From Taenia hydatigena (lineage: Eukaryota; Platyhelminthes; Cestoda; Cyclophyllidea; Taeniidae): a stretch of 64,000 nt of DNA. The notes under the pieces were generated by a model that worked only from the letters and a program-made list of their open reading frames with translations, had not been told where the DNA came from and ran no database searches. Shown here piece by piece: positions 1-13,600 of this stretch. The stretch's first letter is position 1, and every line of letters starts with the position of its first letter. Position numbers and translations under genes: made by a program. Where the stretch lies: assembly GCA_036345935.2 (NCBI GenBank), contig JADWOT020000005.1:6505960-6569959 (forward strand), read 5' to 3'.

Positions 1-1062
1 GAGGAAATCGCAATCACAATCCCCAGTGGATCAGAATCGATGGATGGTAGATAAAGAACTGGAAGACGTCTAGGGGTAGGATTCTGTTTGTGTAGACAAA
101 ACGCTTCATAAAAATGGAATTCTTAAATTTGTATCTCGTCGATGAAGGATTGTAGATGAACAAAGCATAAAATTCCTAGTAACAAAGACCGTACAAATTT
201 ATTTGACTGCTCTGCAGCTTTATTAGGAGCGCTTATGGTGATTGGAAGACCGGCGGTATGTGGCTCTTTGCCATCGTCTTAGAGATCAGACAAAGGAGGC
301 CATAAACTTCCCAGCAATCGTTAGAACAACTATCGTCCCAACAGATTCTTACGAGCATAAAAACTTAGAGGTTGAACGTGTTTTTAAAATCTTTCGACAA
401 TAGAGCACCGAGCTTCATTTCATTAGTCAATTGAAGTATTTTTTGCTGGTAAGATTCATGATCGAAATGCATTGCAGCAAGTATGACAAATCCATTCTCT
501 TTTCAAATGCCGACTGCTAACTAACTCACAAATCCAAGTGTAGATGCGCCTGGAGGAGGCGCAGTAAGGCGCCCGTTGGACCACGCCATCAACAACCATC
601 TCCTGGACATTGTAGACGCCCACAGTGTTTAGAGCAATCTACCCGACTGTATGAAAGTTATTCCTCCCACTGCACGAGACGAGACAACCAGTCGGCGGTT
701 TTACGCATTGGTGCTTTTCTCTTTCCAATTAGAAATATGACTTGATGAAAAGGGGAGTGATGGGGTCAACCGATGCCTTGAAAAACCTCCCTTTCCCGAA
801 TTCAAACCGCCTACTGAGGCTGTAAATTATAAAAATCTTAAAAAATGCGATCCTCAAAGCTTAGCATAGTTGAAAACATTGTTGGTGCTTTCCATAGGAG
901 TTATTTAAAAGTTTTTTTATAGGGAATTGTCATTTAAATTGAACATTCAGGAAATCCGTCTATCAGCTTGTGAGGATGAGCGCCAAAACCATAATTGCTA
1001 AAATGCAAACGTGGAACCGTAAACCTGTTGGGATAATCTATGCTGTATTCCGTGTTTAATAT
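1..1062. other. No gene recognised
   Basis: AT-rich sequence with frequent stops in all frames. I see no convincing exon, RNA gene or repeat up to the retroelement that begins at 1,063. Confidence 0.5.
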
Positions 1063-1700
1063 TGTAATAATTATGTTCTTTAAATGTGCTTTGTGAGCCG
1101 GAGGCGGGAGGACAATTTGAACCTGGTCGTGGAACAACATGGTCGCACTCCAGAGGCCGACACATCTCCGTCCTACACTCTCCGACATAGTTACTCTATG
1201 TCAGCCTTCAGCATGGCAATGGGGATGTCTGGAAGCAATCAGCCCTCTCATAGTAAGGGTGGAAGAAGGGAAGAGGGGGAAAGGGAAGAACCGTCCACAC
1301 TGGTGACAGCGTTGGCGGACCTCTCCCACTTCAATGGAGGAATAAATTTTGCAGACTGGATGAAAACCGTGAGGTTCAACATCCATTCATACCCTCAGCG
1401 CCATAGAATCCCGCTGATCCTCCGCGCTCTTCCACAATACCTATTCTTGGCAGTGATTGATGCAGCAGTCTCTCCAGATTCCGACGTTAACCAATGCTGC
1501 GAGTCGCTAGTACAACTTCGTACCCAGCCAATAACCGTCCATCACAATAAGATTCGACGTTACAAAGTTGCGGTCATGGAGATGAAGCCTACGCAACTGC
1601 AGAAGAAGGAAAACTAGCCGACGGCATAATTAAAGCAAAACCAACAAGAGTAGCACTGAGAACAGAAGAAGAGAAGAGGAAGGAAGAACCATTTGTAGAA
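1063..1700 (+). mobile_element. Family 2 LTR element, 5' LTR plus internal region (decayed)
   Basis: A 5' LTR spans 1,063-1,299 (237 bp, starts TGTAATAATTATGTTC, ends CCACA) and is followed by CTGGTGACAGCG, a variant of the TTGGTGGCAGC motif found at the same place in sister copies. The internal region then runs to about 1,640. The 3' LTR is missing or reduced to a purine-rich remnant near 1,665-1,700. Alignment with the copies at 50.9 and 52.3 kb defines the borders. Confidence 0.75.
1084..1617 (+). pseudogene. Gag-like open frame of family 2 element, 3' frameshifted
   Basis: A frame with no ATG requirement at its left edge reads through the LTR and the primer-binding-like site into the internal region. 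It has a charged linker (GGRREEGEREEPS), then LADLSHFNGGINFADWMKTV and an ALP motif, which I read as a short retroelement gag-like domain by position and composition. No zinc knuckle is present. Relative to the copies at 51.2 and 52.4 kb it leaves the shared frame after HHNKIRRYK, so its last ~20 residues are out of register. Function is inferred, not shown. Confidence 0.5.
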
Positions 1701-4440
1701 GTGGGTTCTCCAAGCAAGTCGATTCAAATATCATTCACGTTACTACAGCCTATAAACAATTTGAAGAATTTTGGACGTCTGGATACATTAAAAGCCGGCG
1801 AGGTTTTCAACTACCGATTGCTTAAATACGTCAAAAATTAAACACGCTACTAACCTGGACGCATTTCGTATCAGATTGAACTAATAATCAAACGCTACCA
1901 TCTCTTCTGTTTAGTCAAGTTAGCTCGTTACTATCGTAATACTTTTTAATAAACAACGTACAAGGCCCTCAAGTCGCCCTCGCGCACAAATTTTAAGTCA
2001 ACTCTTAGTTTTTGATCACTTCTGCATTCTTGTGACCCAAAATTCTGGTACATGATTGGGTTATTGATGCGTCATAAGAAACCTCCAATAGCGTTACACA
2101 GTGCGTTTTGCCCGTAAACGGAATTCGCATTTGATTCAAAATACCCACGTCAACGCTGCAATTCCCTCCTCGCTTCAAAAAAGAGAGGGAATTTTGCACG
2201 AAAACGCAGGTTTTCTTAAACGCAAATCTACCGACAGGTAAGCCTTACTTTCATAAAAATACCACCCAAAACTCATGCTTGATGTATCAAGGAAAGTGTA
2301 AATGTTCACACCATGGAACACATTGCGATAAAGTTTGATTCGTCAAACCAACCCCAGCAGTAAAAATGAGAGCCTCCTTCTACCCTCAAGCCCCTGGCCC
2401 GTGTCAGATAACCCTTCACTCGGATTAATTGGCAGCGATAATACTTTTCAGCTAACGGTGTTGCTCTCCTTTTTTGTAATTTTCGAAAGGGATTAGACGA
2501 ACAAAGTGATTTTGAGCTGATATATCATGTAACAGGCTTTTCTACGCCTGAGCAACGCCCCTCCCCCCCATTTGAGCAAAAGAAGTGCGCAAGTTCCGAT
2601 GAAGTTTATTTATGGACCTCGCTTTAAGTAAACGAGGCTTTTAATAGTGTTACTGAGAATGGCGCGAAATGAAATTAAATGTACACTCAGCGCTGCAGTA
2701 CAGAACGCTGTGAACGCTACCCAGACCTCTATAATGTCAACAAACGGTGTATCCGTAGGGAAGAAAAGTAGGAAAGGCTTTCGTGCAAAAGGATCCAATG
2801 TGAAATAGAAATAGATTCAAGAAAAGTAGGCCGATGCGCACGGAACAATTTTAAACGGGACCTAAAATGGCAATACGGGAAGCGTAATAGATCCGAGAAA
2901 CCAGCTACTGACATCTGTTTCAGTAGCATAAGTACGTCTGCTTTGAATTCCAATGAAATTCAGTACCTCAGTGTAAAACTAGAGGGGAGTAGTAATGTTT
3001 CGGGGTAATACTCAAAGGACAAATTTATCAATTAAACCTCTAGCCTACTGGCGCGTAACTTCTGTAATAATATACAACCCTGGCGACTACTATGCAATGC
3101 CAAATTAGTCAGCCGATTTGTTCTCTTTGGCTACAGATAAATATATATTGGGTAGGAAATGTGTCTATTTTCTGTGGTTACAAAGGAAAGCGAATGTAAA
3201 TTTAATAAATCTCGAACATGACTATGTGTGGAAATAGTTATCCAATGCTACACCGGTTAAACCCACTCAATAGCCTGAACTCCACGACCACGGCGTTAAT
3301 ACAAAATGCATAGGTCGTATAAACAGTAGTCATTCGTTAGTTCCATAGAAAATATGACAGAAGGAAATTGTGGCATACCATAGCTTCTAAGAAGCTGCGG
3401 AGAATCCAACAATGGACTTGATTCAGGCGGGTCCCTAAAACTGAAACCATTCCTGCGCTAAATAAGAAAAACCAAAAAGCAGTCAAATGAGCACAATCTA
3501 CAAAGACCATTTCTTCATTCGAAAAATCGCTGTCACAAATGAATGCACTACTCCGCTTATAGCTTGAGCAATTGACTTTGCAATCCGAAACCGCACCAAC
3601 GATGAAGAGAAAGGGTTCGGGAATGACTTAATAAAACGAAGGATTGGAAAGTGTTCAATTGGAACGACAGTTATGCAACTAACATCCTTTAATTGAATCT
3701 CTCAAATGAGTTCTCCTGAAACCTACGAGACATTACAAGAGTTAGAAGTCGCCTTTCTGTGGAATTCATTTAAATACCACTCCCTGAAAGAGGCGCTCCC
3801 TGGATGGGCTGCAGCATTTACAAGACTTCCAAAGCCAACAACAACGGCGTAATGGATTGGTTTAAGTGAAACAGACCTGCTATCCCCAATTCGCAAACTG
3901 CATTAAGAGCACCGCTTGGAGACTACCTTACGAAGTATACGATACAAAGTAGCTCGTAATAGTTTCATTATGATTTGCAGACATTATAGATTGCCCAACC
4001 ATCCATTTGGATTGCGATTCGTCCAATCTGTACATTTCACACATCATTTACCGTCTTAACAGCAGTCGTATCAAATCCTTTATAGACGAAATAATTTCGT
4101 TTAAAGTTGGTCTTCGACATTATTCATCTTGACCTCTCCCTCAGATCACTATAAGCATAGTCATTCGCAGCGGTTACACTCACACCACGGTATTCAGTCA
4201 AGTCATACAAACGCAACCACTTTCCAAAGTGCCGGTGAAATTGACCACAAGCTTCCCGAAGGATAAAAGTGTATAGCATATCCAAGAATGACACCGTGCG
4301 CTACAAGGCGTACAAGCCCAGAAGTAGCTTCATTTCGGTGAAAGTAGTAAGGTACTCGGCAGGAACAAAGCTCCATGCTAAGCGACACGGAAGTTGGGCA
4401 GGGGGAGAATGAAGACGTCTAGAGCTTCAAATACGGCAGA
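1701..4440. other. No gene recognised
   Basis: About 2.7 kb of AT-rich sequence. The open frames are short and resemble no family I know. I saw no repeat of the two LTR families here. Confidence 0.45.
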
Positions 4441-4442
4441 CG

Positions 4443-4769
4443 CTAAGATAGTAAACCACCTACAGCACTGTTTGCAAATGAGGCAACACACCTAACGAGG
4501 CGTTTAGAGTAGTGGTAGGCGAGGGAATGACGAAGATTGGGGGAGGAGGAAAAGGCGGCAGCAGCGGTCCTAGCGAGATCAGTACGGCTACAGCGACGAC
4601 TTCTGAGGACACACAGCACGCAGATACAGAAGAGGAGAAGGCCCACGAAAACGAAGGTCGCGATCGCAAGGGCAAGGAAGTAAGCATAAGAAAGGCGACA
4701 GCTGTACCAGTAGAGAGCGGAGAGGTTGGGTGGACAGGAGGACCACGAGACCATGCCTAGCCGAGCCAC
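4443..4769 (-). other. Unassigned open frame with a transmembrane-like segment
   Basis: An open frame of about 108 codons contains YFLALAIATFVFVGLLLFCI and more hydrophobic residues, followed at once by RSRRCSR, the layout of a single-pass membrane anchor with a basic cytoplasmic flank. Upstream on the same strand, a pyrimidine tract and TACAG at about 4,700 could be a splice acceptor, and CGTTAG followed by GTGTGT near 4,490-4,500 could be a donor. The opposite strand is also open, purine-rich and Gly/Glu/Lys-rich, so the hydrophobicity may simply mirror a purine-rich tract. I recognise no family. It could be one exon of an otherwise unseen gene. Confidence 0.2.
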
Positions 4770-7629
4770 CGGAAAGACCAGACACTCGTTTGTCGACTGG
4801 CAGTAGACGCACTATGCATGAGTCAAAAGAGAACACTAGTACCCTGTTCGAGAAACGAATTCGACTGAATATCGAGAAAACGTTGGGTTATGGCTAATGA
4901 AATGGGCGAAGAGCACCAGTGAACAGATGCAATTCCATCAAAAACACAAAGAATGTCCAGAAATCCCCTTGAAGCAGCCTAATCTGATACACATTTTTTA
5001 TCGATAGGTGCGACTGTGTCGAGAGGGCTGACTTTGAATCCTATGCTTCGGTTTCAGCACGTGTGGAATAAAGCCTAACACTAAATTCCTTTCAATGTGC
5101 AAAAAACCAATCCTTGATGATACACCTGAATTATGTGTATCGAGCGGCACGTAGTGCTGAGCAGATGAAAAGCCTGAGAAAAACAGCAGCGAAAAAAAGC
5201 TTTTCCTATTAGAGAGATTATGAATTGGGGTAGACGGTAGGGTCCCAAAATTGGTGAACCTGCATGACTGCCAGGTGAAAATAGCAGACCGAATGGTGCG
5301 ACTGGTGTTATCAGCAATGCAATACCAACATAATAATCCTCTGATCTGACAACCAGAAAGTCAAGTTGGCGGAATTCAACGTATAAACACTGGGTGAAAA
5401 AAAATTGAGGTGGATATGTGTAAAATGAAGTCAAAGTCAGTTCAGAAAGTGGCGTGTTCATGGAATGTAAGCAAGTAAGGCGGTCATAAGTCTTCACATG
5501 GAAGTCTCAAGTAAACGTACAAGTTAATGGTACAATCAAGGAACTATTTCAGCGGACAAAATCGATTTTACTGGTTATTGAATTGAATAAGGCAAATAGC
5601 ACGGAGCTGGTAGGTATAATGCTCGCTGAAGCAAAGGACCCTAAGTGCAAATCCTATAATTACGTAAAGTTGGTTTGGTTGATTCTGTGAATAGCCAGAT
5701 AGTCTGGACTGAACAAAAGGCCATAGGAAGTCAAATAAGTATTACGGTCAGGGATTCTGTAAAAGAGCTTAAAAATAAAGGAAGAAATGTGAGCCGCGAT
5801 CCAAATGTGATATGCAGATCGACTTTTGCCAACAGCGCAAAGCACAACGGCATAATGATAACGACAAAGCGCTCGCGAAAAGCATGATCAAAAGGGTATT
5901 AAATTACAATATCAGAAACCTCGATGCATATGGACGTGTCTAATACAGCATAAAACTTCTATTCAAAGCAAAATGTTCCCGTTTAAGGTTCACAACCATA
6001 TGATAATATCTTATTTTCATGGTAAAAACAGAAAGAGACAAGTAGAAGTGGTTCCGATGAACACCACGAATATTGCTGCCACAAAGCTATCCTAAATAAG
6101 ATAAACAAATTGTTCAAAGAACAATCAAGCGACCGACTGCTAAAAACTCATCGAAGGAGCACAAAACCCACAAAACGCCAATGGTGGCTAACAAGCGCCA
6201 TGACGGTTGATTAACAAACAACAGGATTCGTAAAAGTGGCAAAAATGAACTTACCGAGGCATTAGCCAAACATTTGTCGCAACTAAAACTCTTTTCGCAA
6301 GGAAATACGCCCGGACCATCATTAGCGACTAAAGAATTCATACTAACCGCTGAAAAATTCACCCAAAGTTAGTGTCAATCGAGCAATGATTGTGGAACAG
6401 TTCAATTGTATTGCAGTCATGAAAATTTACCTTATGATTATGAGATTGGATTCTGAGAATAAACGACTCAGCCGCTATCCAGAGTTTAATAAAGCTAATT
6501 AGGACATACGTATGATAAGACTGGGAGAAACCGCACATCCTGAGATGTAGTTTAAAAAACCAGATGGTCCGGACAAATGAGATGGCCAAACACTCTGTTA
6601 CTCGTTTTCTAAAAAATGACAAGGTTCACATTTTGGCAAACGCAAACGCGGTTCATGAGTCGTTGGCGCATTCATTGTAAGTAACTAGCCACATTTCTCG
6701 AAAAGTGTTTTGCTTTCAAAAGCTTTTTGTGCGCGAATCAACGAAGACCCGAAAAAACCTATTCACAAGCATAAAAACTCTGAGACCATGTTCCTATGGC
6801 GAAACTTCATCAGCGTCTCTCATTTGTGTTTAAGTATGTGCGACCATCCCCTACAAGTGGCCCCACTCTTTGCCAGCACAGTTGTACACCTCGGTCATAC
6901 ACTTGTTTTAAATAATGTGAGTCCGTTCTGAGGACGATGAGTGCTATTTCCGCTCTTAGATTTCTCATTTGGAAGATCACCAAAGACCTTGGTGCTAACC
7001 TCTCATTTAATATTTGGGTTAATAATTATTAATGCATCGTTTTTAGCAGTCTCTTGCGTACTACAGCAGAAAAGGTTTTGTTTGATTACATGGGGTATTA
7101 AAATTCTTCACAAGATGTGGAGGCTTTTTTGAGTGGTCTTTCTCCGCTGGAACTAAGGTATCTGTGCCGTTTTCAACGTTTCTCAAATGTTGCCGCTGTT
7201 CCCGCAGCTTGCATTAAGATTCTGTCATTTGGAGCAATTGCTCTGTAAAATTAATTTTCAGCTCGGTTCTGCATAATATTTTACCGATTTCCTCACTCAA
7301 TAGTACGTGCGTCGCATTTGTAATATTGCATTAGCTTCCACTGGATTTTACGCCGTGGTTATGGTTCTATGTGTATTTGCTTCCTTTTTCGCTTGAGCTG
7401 TGACCAAAACTACCTTGGACTTTAGTCGTTAGCCCATGGGCGTTTCGGTTTTGTAGACACTTCTAATTGCAATCGATGGTTATACATCGAGCCACATCCC
7501 TCTTTGTTTTGACTTCTCGGAGTGCCTTTTTGGCTATTTATCTAGGTCCACCATGCATTCGATCTTTTATTCAGAATTTACTTGGAAGAAACTTAAAAGA
7601 TTCCTATTCTTTTCCTCGTACCTATGCAA
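4770..7629. other. No gene recognised upstream of LIS1
   Basis: About 2.9 kb of AT-rich sequence before the LIS1 leader. It should hold the LIS1 promoter, but I could not identify a TATA box, initiator or 5' UTR exon with confidence. Confidence 0.45.
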
Positions 7630-7659
7630 ACCTTAGTTTTCTCTTCTTCCGAACACTAG
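7630..7659 (+). promoter_or_regulatory. Pyrimidine tract and AG acceptor just upstream of the LIS1 start codon
   Basis: A TTTTCTCTTCTTCC tract is followed by CACTAG ending at 7,659, leaving a 26-nt leader before the LIS1 ATG at 7,686. It has the form of a 3' splice site. It could join a 5' UTR exon or, since flatworms use spliced-leader trans-splicing, receive a spliced leader. Sequence alone cannot tell these apart. Confidence 0.4.
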
Positions 7660-7685
7660 AGCTTTCAATTACACCTTCTGTTTAA

Positions 7686-10600
7686 ATGGTACTGTCGGAA
7701 CGTCAACGGGACGAACTGTATGTTTTTCGGTTTATTTCATCTTTAAAATGATGCAGACATCAAGCGATCGCAGACTACCTTCGTTCGAATGGTTATGAGC
7801 AAGCTTTGAATGAGTTCAAGCGGGAAGCTAGCCTGGTATGCCTGTCAGATTCACTTAACATCCGAAACCTTAGAATCCTAACATTGAAAGCAAGTTTGCC
7901 GGACTGTTGGAAAAGAAATGGACTTCGGTTATTCGTCTCCAAATGAAGGTAACTCTCAGCATGTACATAAAATACATGTTATTTTGAAGAGCTGTTGTCG
8001 AATATTCTGCTTTATATTAGTGTAAAATAGTACCGTCTTTCGTTTTCATTAAATCTGGCATTGGTCATTGCAATATTTCCTTTGCTGATTGTTATTTCGA
8101 AATATTTTGATCAAACTATGGAGCTTCACATGTTTCTTAAACCAATTTTAACTAACCAAGTGCTATATAAAGTCTCGCACACATCTCTTTTATTTTTTTT
8201 GAATTGAGTGGAGTAGCTATGACTAAATAAACATTTAACGCTGACAGTACTCTTTCAGCTGGCTGGGCTACAAATACTCACACAAAGCGGTTTGCTTTAG
8301 GGCCATCTATTTGGTAAATTTAGCATATTTCAAAAACCTGATAAATGCTATCACAGGGTTTTCATTGCTGAGTTGCATTTGAGGTAGCATATGTTCTTAT
8401 TCGTCCGACTTCGATAAATGTGATTTTTAGATCCTAAGCGCTTTAAATATCCCGAATTTTTATTGTTGTTGGTCGCATAACGAAGGTCTTCACAACACAG
8501 TGCGAAACCTTATAGTGAGAGAACTTCGATGCCGCCTTTTAGCAAGTTGTTTTAAATTCCGTTCTCATCGCATGGCATTTTTGTCGAGATATACTAGACA
8601 GACTGTTCGTCACTTTTGGAAACCTAACAAAGGAGTTGCTGCCACTTCTCTTCCCCAAAGGTAATGGATCTAGAGTCAAAGTTGGCGGAGGCGGAGCGCG
8701 AAAACAAGCAGCTCCAGACGAGTGCGGGCTACGGGCCAGTGGGTGCGGCACCGGGTTCCGGTCTCCCTGGTCGTGGCGGGGACCGTCGTGGTGGCGCAGA
8801 TGCTATTCCTCGGCCCCCCGCTAAGTACACTCTCACTGGGCACCGATCGACTGTCACTAGGGTCAAGCTTCACCCGCATTACAATGTTTTTGTCTCTGCC
8901 AGTGAGGACGCTACAATTAAGGTCAGGTTGGGTCCAATTGTCCCACTTATGTTCTATCACTTTGAGTTATGCAAATTATTTTTTTTGCTTTTTTGCCTCC
9001 TATTCTAGCATGGATTAGTAAGGTCAGCATTGCGTAATGACTTGAGAATATTTTGGGTAAAACATAGTGGGAACTTAGCCTTGGTCTGAATTATGGAGTT
9101 ATCATTCTAATGTTTGGCTTATGTGTATAATAAATGAACATTCTTGAGAATGATTGATGACATCGTTTCCGGTCTATTCGAAGCCTTTGTTCTATTTATG
9201 CTTCTGTTAATTTTTTTGCCCATCCAACGATCTTGCATCGTTTTTTTTTTTCATGAATGAGCTGGTATTAATTCTGTAGAATCGGTATTTACGTTCTTTT
9301 GCATCGCTTTTCATCGTTGTGGGCATTTAATGTATCCGCGTACGCAGCTTAACCGAGTTTCGATCACATGCATCAGTGACTAGCCAGTGAAAACTATCTT
9401 AACTGCCTTAGCGCTCTTTATAGTCACGCTAATACTTACGACAGTTTCTTCCCTTTGTTTAGCTCTACCTGTTCCCTTAATTGGTTCAGAAGCTTTCTTT
9501 TTAGCTATGTGATTTTACTTTCTCGTAAGAGCGCTTATAACAGTACCACGCTACTTTGAAACTTTTCGCAGCACTAAAGAAGCAACCTTATAGTGACAGC
9601 AAGGTAGTGTTGCACCTGGATCAAAATTTCAAAACATCCGTGATTGAACTTTTGGTGAGCGTGCCCAGTAATGCACTCACATCACTTCCATATTTGGAGT
9701 AAGGGGATTCGGTCTGATAGACGGTTTTTTGCCCTAAATAGAAAGGTTCCCTTGGAAAACGCGATTTAAACTCTCGTAACTTTTCGATGGAGGAGACGTG
9801 TACTAGTTTCAGCAAATTCGTTAACTCTTATTCCATGCACAGCATTTAGTTAATTGTCTTTTGGGACAATTTGGGGAAAGCATGTGGGTGAAAGATTCGT
9901 GGCGTTTGAGTTTTGTCATGAAATAAACGGCTATGGCATGTACAGTTCGAAACGCTGATGGATAAGTTTCTAACGTCATAGTTCAGGTAAATTAACGACA
10001 ATTTCTCTGTTAACAGTGAATCCCCTGGGGCAAGACTTAATTAAATGACCGACAGTCAGGCGAGGAGTCTTCGAATGCCTTTTTTAATCATGCTCAATGG
10101 CATTTGCAGCCATTCCATTGGTACGGAGATTAATTATTAGGGCATTTGTCATCAAACGGTATTTTTGAAATTTTACCTGTGCAACATTCAAAATGAGTTT
10201 TTAAGTTTTATAGCTTGTTGGTAACAGTTTGGCAACAGGAATGAATGAGGTGCCAAATTCGTGCAAGATATAGTGAATGCGATCGGTGATAGACAGTGTT
10301 CTAGTCTAGGAGTGGAAATGCCATTCAAGCCTTATTGCTTATGAGCAAGCCATCTAGATCATACGATGTTGATTGGTCTGTCTGCCGACTAGGCTTCCTC
10401 TTTTTTATAATGCTTGGTTGCGTAATGCATCTGCCCGTTGAGATTGAGTAGCACAGACCAGGAACAAAACAGGTACCAGTAGTTTCTTGGATTGAAGCCT
10501 GTCTGGCCAATTTGTCCTCGCATCTACGCTGTCAAAAATAGGCTGTAGGAAAGCAATTTCATGCAACCCGTCTTCTTTGTGCAGCAGTAGGGAAGAAATA

Positions 10601-13600
10601 AGGCTGCTTCTGTTCCAAGCTTTGTAGTTTAATAAAGGTACCGTAAAGTGGATCCCAGACCAAAGTTGTGATGTTTTTTAACTAGTACTAACGACAAAAT
10701 ATCCGTCTCATAGTATGTGTAAGTTAATATTAAAGGTTCGACGCCGTTATCATTTCAAACATATTGACAAGGTAAAAGCGATGGAAGAATTAAGCGACCA
10801 GTTGTTTTGAAGGCGCCTCATTAGTCTTATTTCCTAGTGGTTTGTATTTCACACCAACACATGGACACAGCAGGTGGATGGAGTTTAACTAGTGTCGGAA
10901 GGTTTCCCATAATTACTAAGCCTTCTCTTGACCAGTGCGGATTGCCGATCTTAGGTGAGTGCTCAAATCTCGGGAGAAGCGAATGTAATAGTCGATGCAA
11001 TGTGCACTAGGCGGTTTCTATGGCTTACTGTCGTGAGCGATTTAACTGACAGTGCTGTTTTCACAAGCCTACCATACCTTTATTGTCAATTAGCCCACAT
11101 CCAATCCACTGAGTCGAACAAGTCGGAATGGATGTTCGACAACGGTAGCTATTATGGGCGGCGTCAGCTGGAGACCAGGCAGACAAGTAGACGCTTGGTT
11201 CGCCTACTTTGCCGAATGAGCACTTTTGATTTTAGGGAGTGATTCATTTTCCATCATGCATAAAATTGTTATGGACTTGCATATTTCATTGCCATTAGGC
11301 AAGCACCACTAAAGGTGGTTTGTTTGTCTTGAGGCGTGCAGGAGCAAGATCCAGTCAGTCATCTGTGATGACTTTATTCAAGTGATTCCAACGTCGAGAC
11401 CAAATGTAATAGGATTCAAAGAGAATTATCTATACCCGGATGGTTTTTCACCCTGTAAATGCTGTGCAATGGCTTCATTTGGTACAGGTGTGGGACTACG
11501 AAGCGGGCGAATTTGAAGCGACGCTGAAGGGTCACACGGACGCAGTGCAGGACGTGGGTTTCGACCCTTCAGGCAACCTACTCGTCTCCTGCTCCGCCGA
11601 CATGCAGGTGAAACTATGGGACTTCACCACATATACGTGCATCAAAACCCTCTCTGGGCACGACCATAGTGTTTCCAGTGTCTGCTTCTTGCCCTCCGGT
11701 GACTTTATTGTCAGCGCCAGTCGAGACAAGACAATTAAAATCTGGGAGGTCGCCACTGGGTATGCCTTAATGTCCCTCATTCCTCCTCACTTTCAACATT
11801 GAAACAGAAGAGATTAATCCACATTGTTACTTGTTATCACTAAGCCTAGCCTTGGTATAGTCATTAAGCTTATTTTGTCCCCTCTTTTTTGGACTACTCT
11901 TGTTTATCCTAGCTGCTAGTGTTATGGGCTAGTTTTCTGTTGCAATGGGTCCTGTAGATGCTCGCGGTTTCGGAGTTTCATCAATGAACCCTAACGTAGG
12001 TGTACTCGCTTGCAGACTTTCTGCCGTTTTGCGTAATTTTGTAAGGGTCTACTTCAGACCTTTCAAAAACATCATTCGGCAATAATATCAGCCTCCTAGA
12101 GTCACTGTATTTCATGGTCGATGGGTTGAAACTTTTAAGCTACAGAACTTATACTGTTGAATTTACTGCTATCAAATGTCAGTTAGACTCAAACTCACCT
12201 CTACTGAAGAGTTATAACTGTTGGAGACTGTTATTTCGCTGTGAATGATACATTCTCCATTTAAAGCGCTTGCTCACTATCGATGCCAATCTTCCTGTCT
12301 ACAATGGCTTCTTTTTAATACCGTGTAATTGACAGACCAACCAAAATGTCGAGTTCCCCAGAACTAACGTTAAAAGTTTAAGTTCTCCACTTATTTCATG
12401 GTTATTTTTGTATCTATTAGAGCCTACTTTGTTTCTGTCGAAGATTATTGATAAATGATTTGATAGAAAGTGACAACCTTCTCCTACTGCAAGACCCATC
12501 ATCGTTGATTAATCGTTCCGGGATAATTCTCATGGGTGCTTATTACCGGAATTTTTCAAAAGTCCCACTTTCCACTAAAACTCACTCCATTCCACGATGC
12601 ATTCCCATGTCGAAGCTCCTCCTTGTCCAAATTTCAAGAGCCTTGTTGCATGATGCATTGCATTTGGTGTCTTGAAGTTGCATGTCTGGTCTACATTTAT
12701 AAGCTTGATAAAAGCCATTGAGCATTTGTCTGTACACTTCCACAGATACTGCGTGAAGACACTCACAGAGCACCGCGAGTGGATCCGGTGCGTGCGACCG
12801 AATTCCGATGGTAGTCTACTGGCGAGCTGTTCCAACGATCAGGTGGTGCGGGTGTGGACGATGGGCGGGAGCGTTCGTGACTGCAAAGCCCTTGCGGTAT
12901 TGCATGGCCATGAGCACGTGGTGGAGTGTGTCGCCTGGATGGCGTCAAACAATCCCCAAGCTGCCAAGGCCATTGCTGCTGCCGCCGTGAAAAGTGAAAA
13001 CGGAGCCGTACAGCAACAACAGGTGAACGGTGGTGACGTCTCAATCGGCGGCACTGCGTCTGAAGACGTGCCTATCATCTTGGCCTCTGGGGCTCGCGAC
13101 AGGCAAATCTGCATCTGGGACGTTAGGGCTGCCACTTGCCTTTTCATACTGGTATGTTCTTTTGATTAAAAAAAAACACGTTTACCTTGACTTTTACCTT
13201 CCTTTTCTTATTCAAAGTTTGTGTTGTGGAACTGCTAATTTCTTCATCAATTGCCTCCTAGCTGTATTGGCTCACCTCTATTTTGGATCGTCCAACGTGG
13301 CTTTTTATCCTTGCATACTGTAATATATGTTGCAGTGTTTCGTCTCATTTTCTTCGAAAACATTTAGTCTCCCGACTATTTTGGCTCTCTTTTTCTTTCA
13401 GGTACTTAGTTGTCCCCTTAGCCAATCGCATCCCTTTTCCTCAGCTTTGCAATCTAACATTTCTCAAAATTGCCTACTTAATAATTATTCCATAACGGAA
13501 CCTACTTTTACTTATTTTGAGTTTGTAAAATTGCGAGTCATTTCGTGCTGCAGAAAGTGATGATGTACCACATTGATGTCCAGAGTATTCTAAACGGAAT

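Noticed and set aside
4512..4760. Plus-strand Gly/Glu/Lys-rich frame opposite the membrane-like frame
   Set aside because: Composition follows a purine-rich tract. There are no recognisable domains and it ends without splice-like edges.
8676..8960. Antisense and shifted frames over LIS1 exon 4
   Set aside because: These are shadows of the GC-rich LIS1 coding exon; only the LIS1 frame gives conserved protein.
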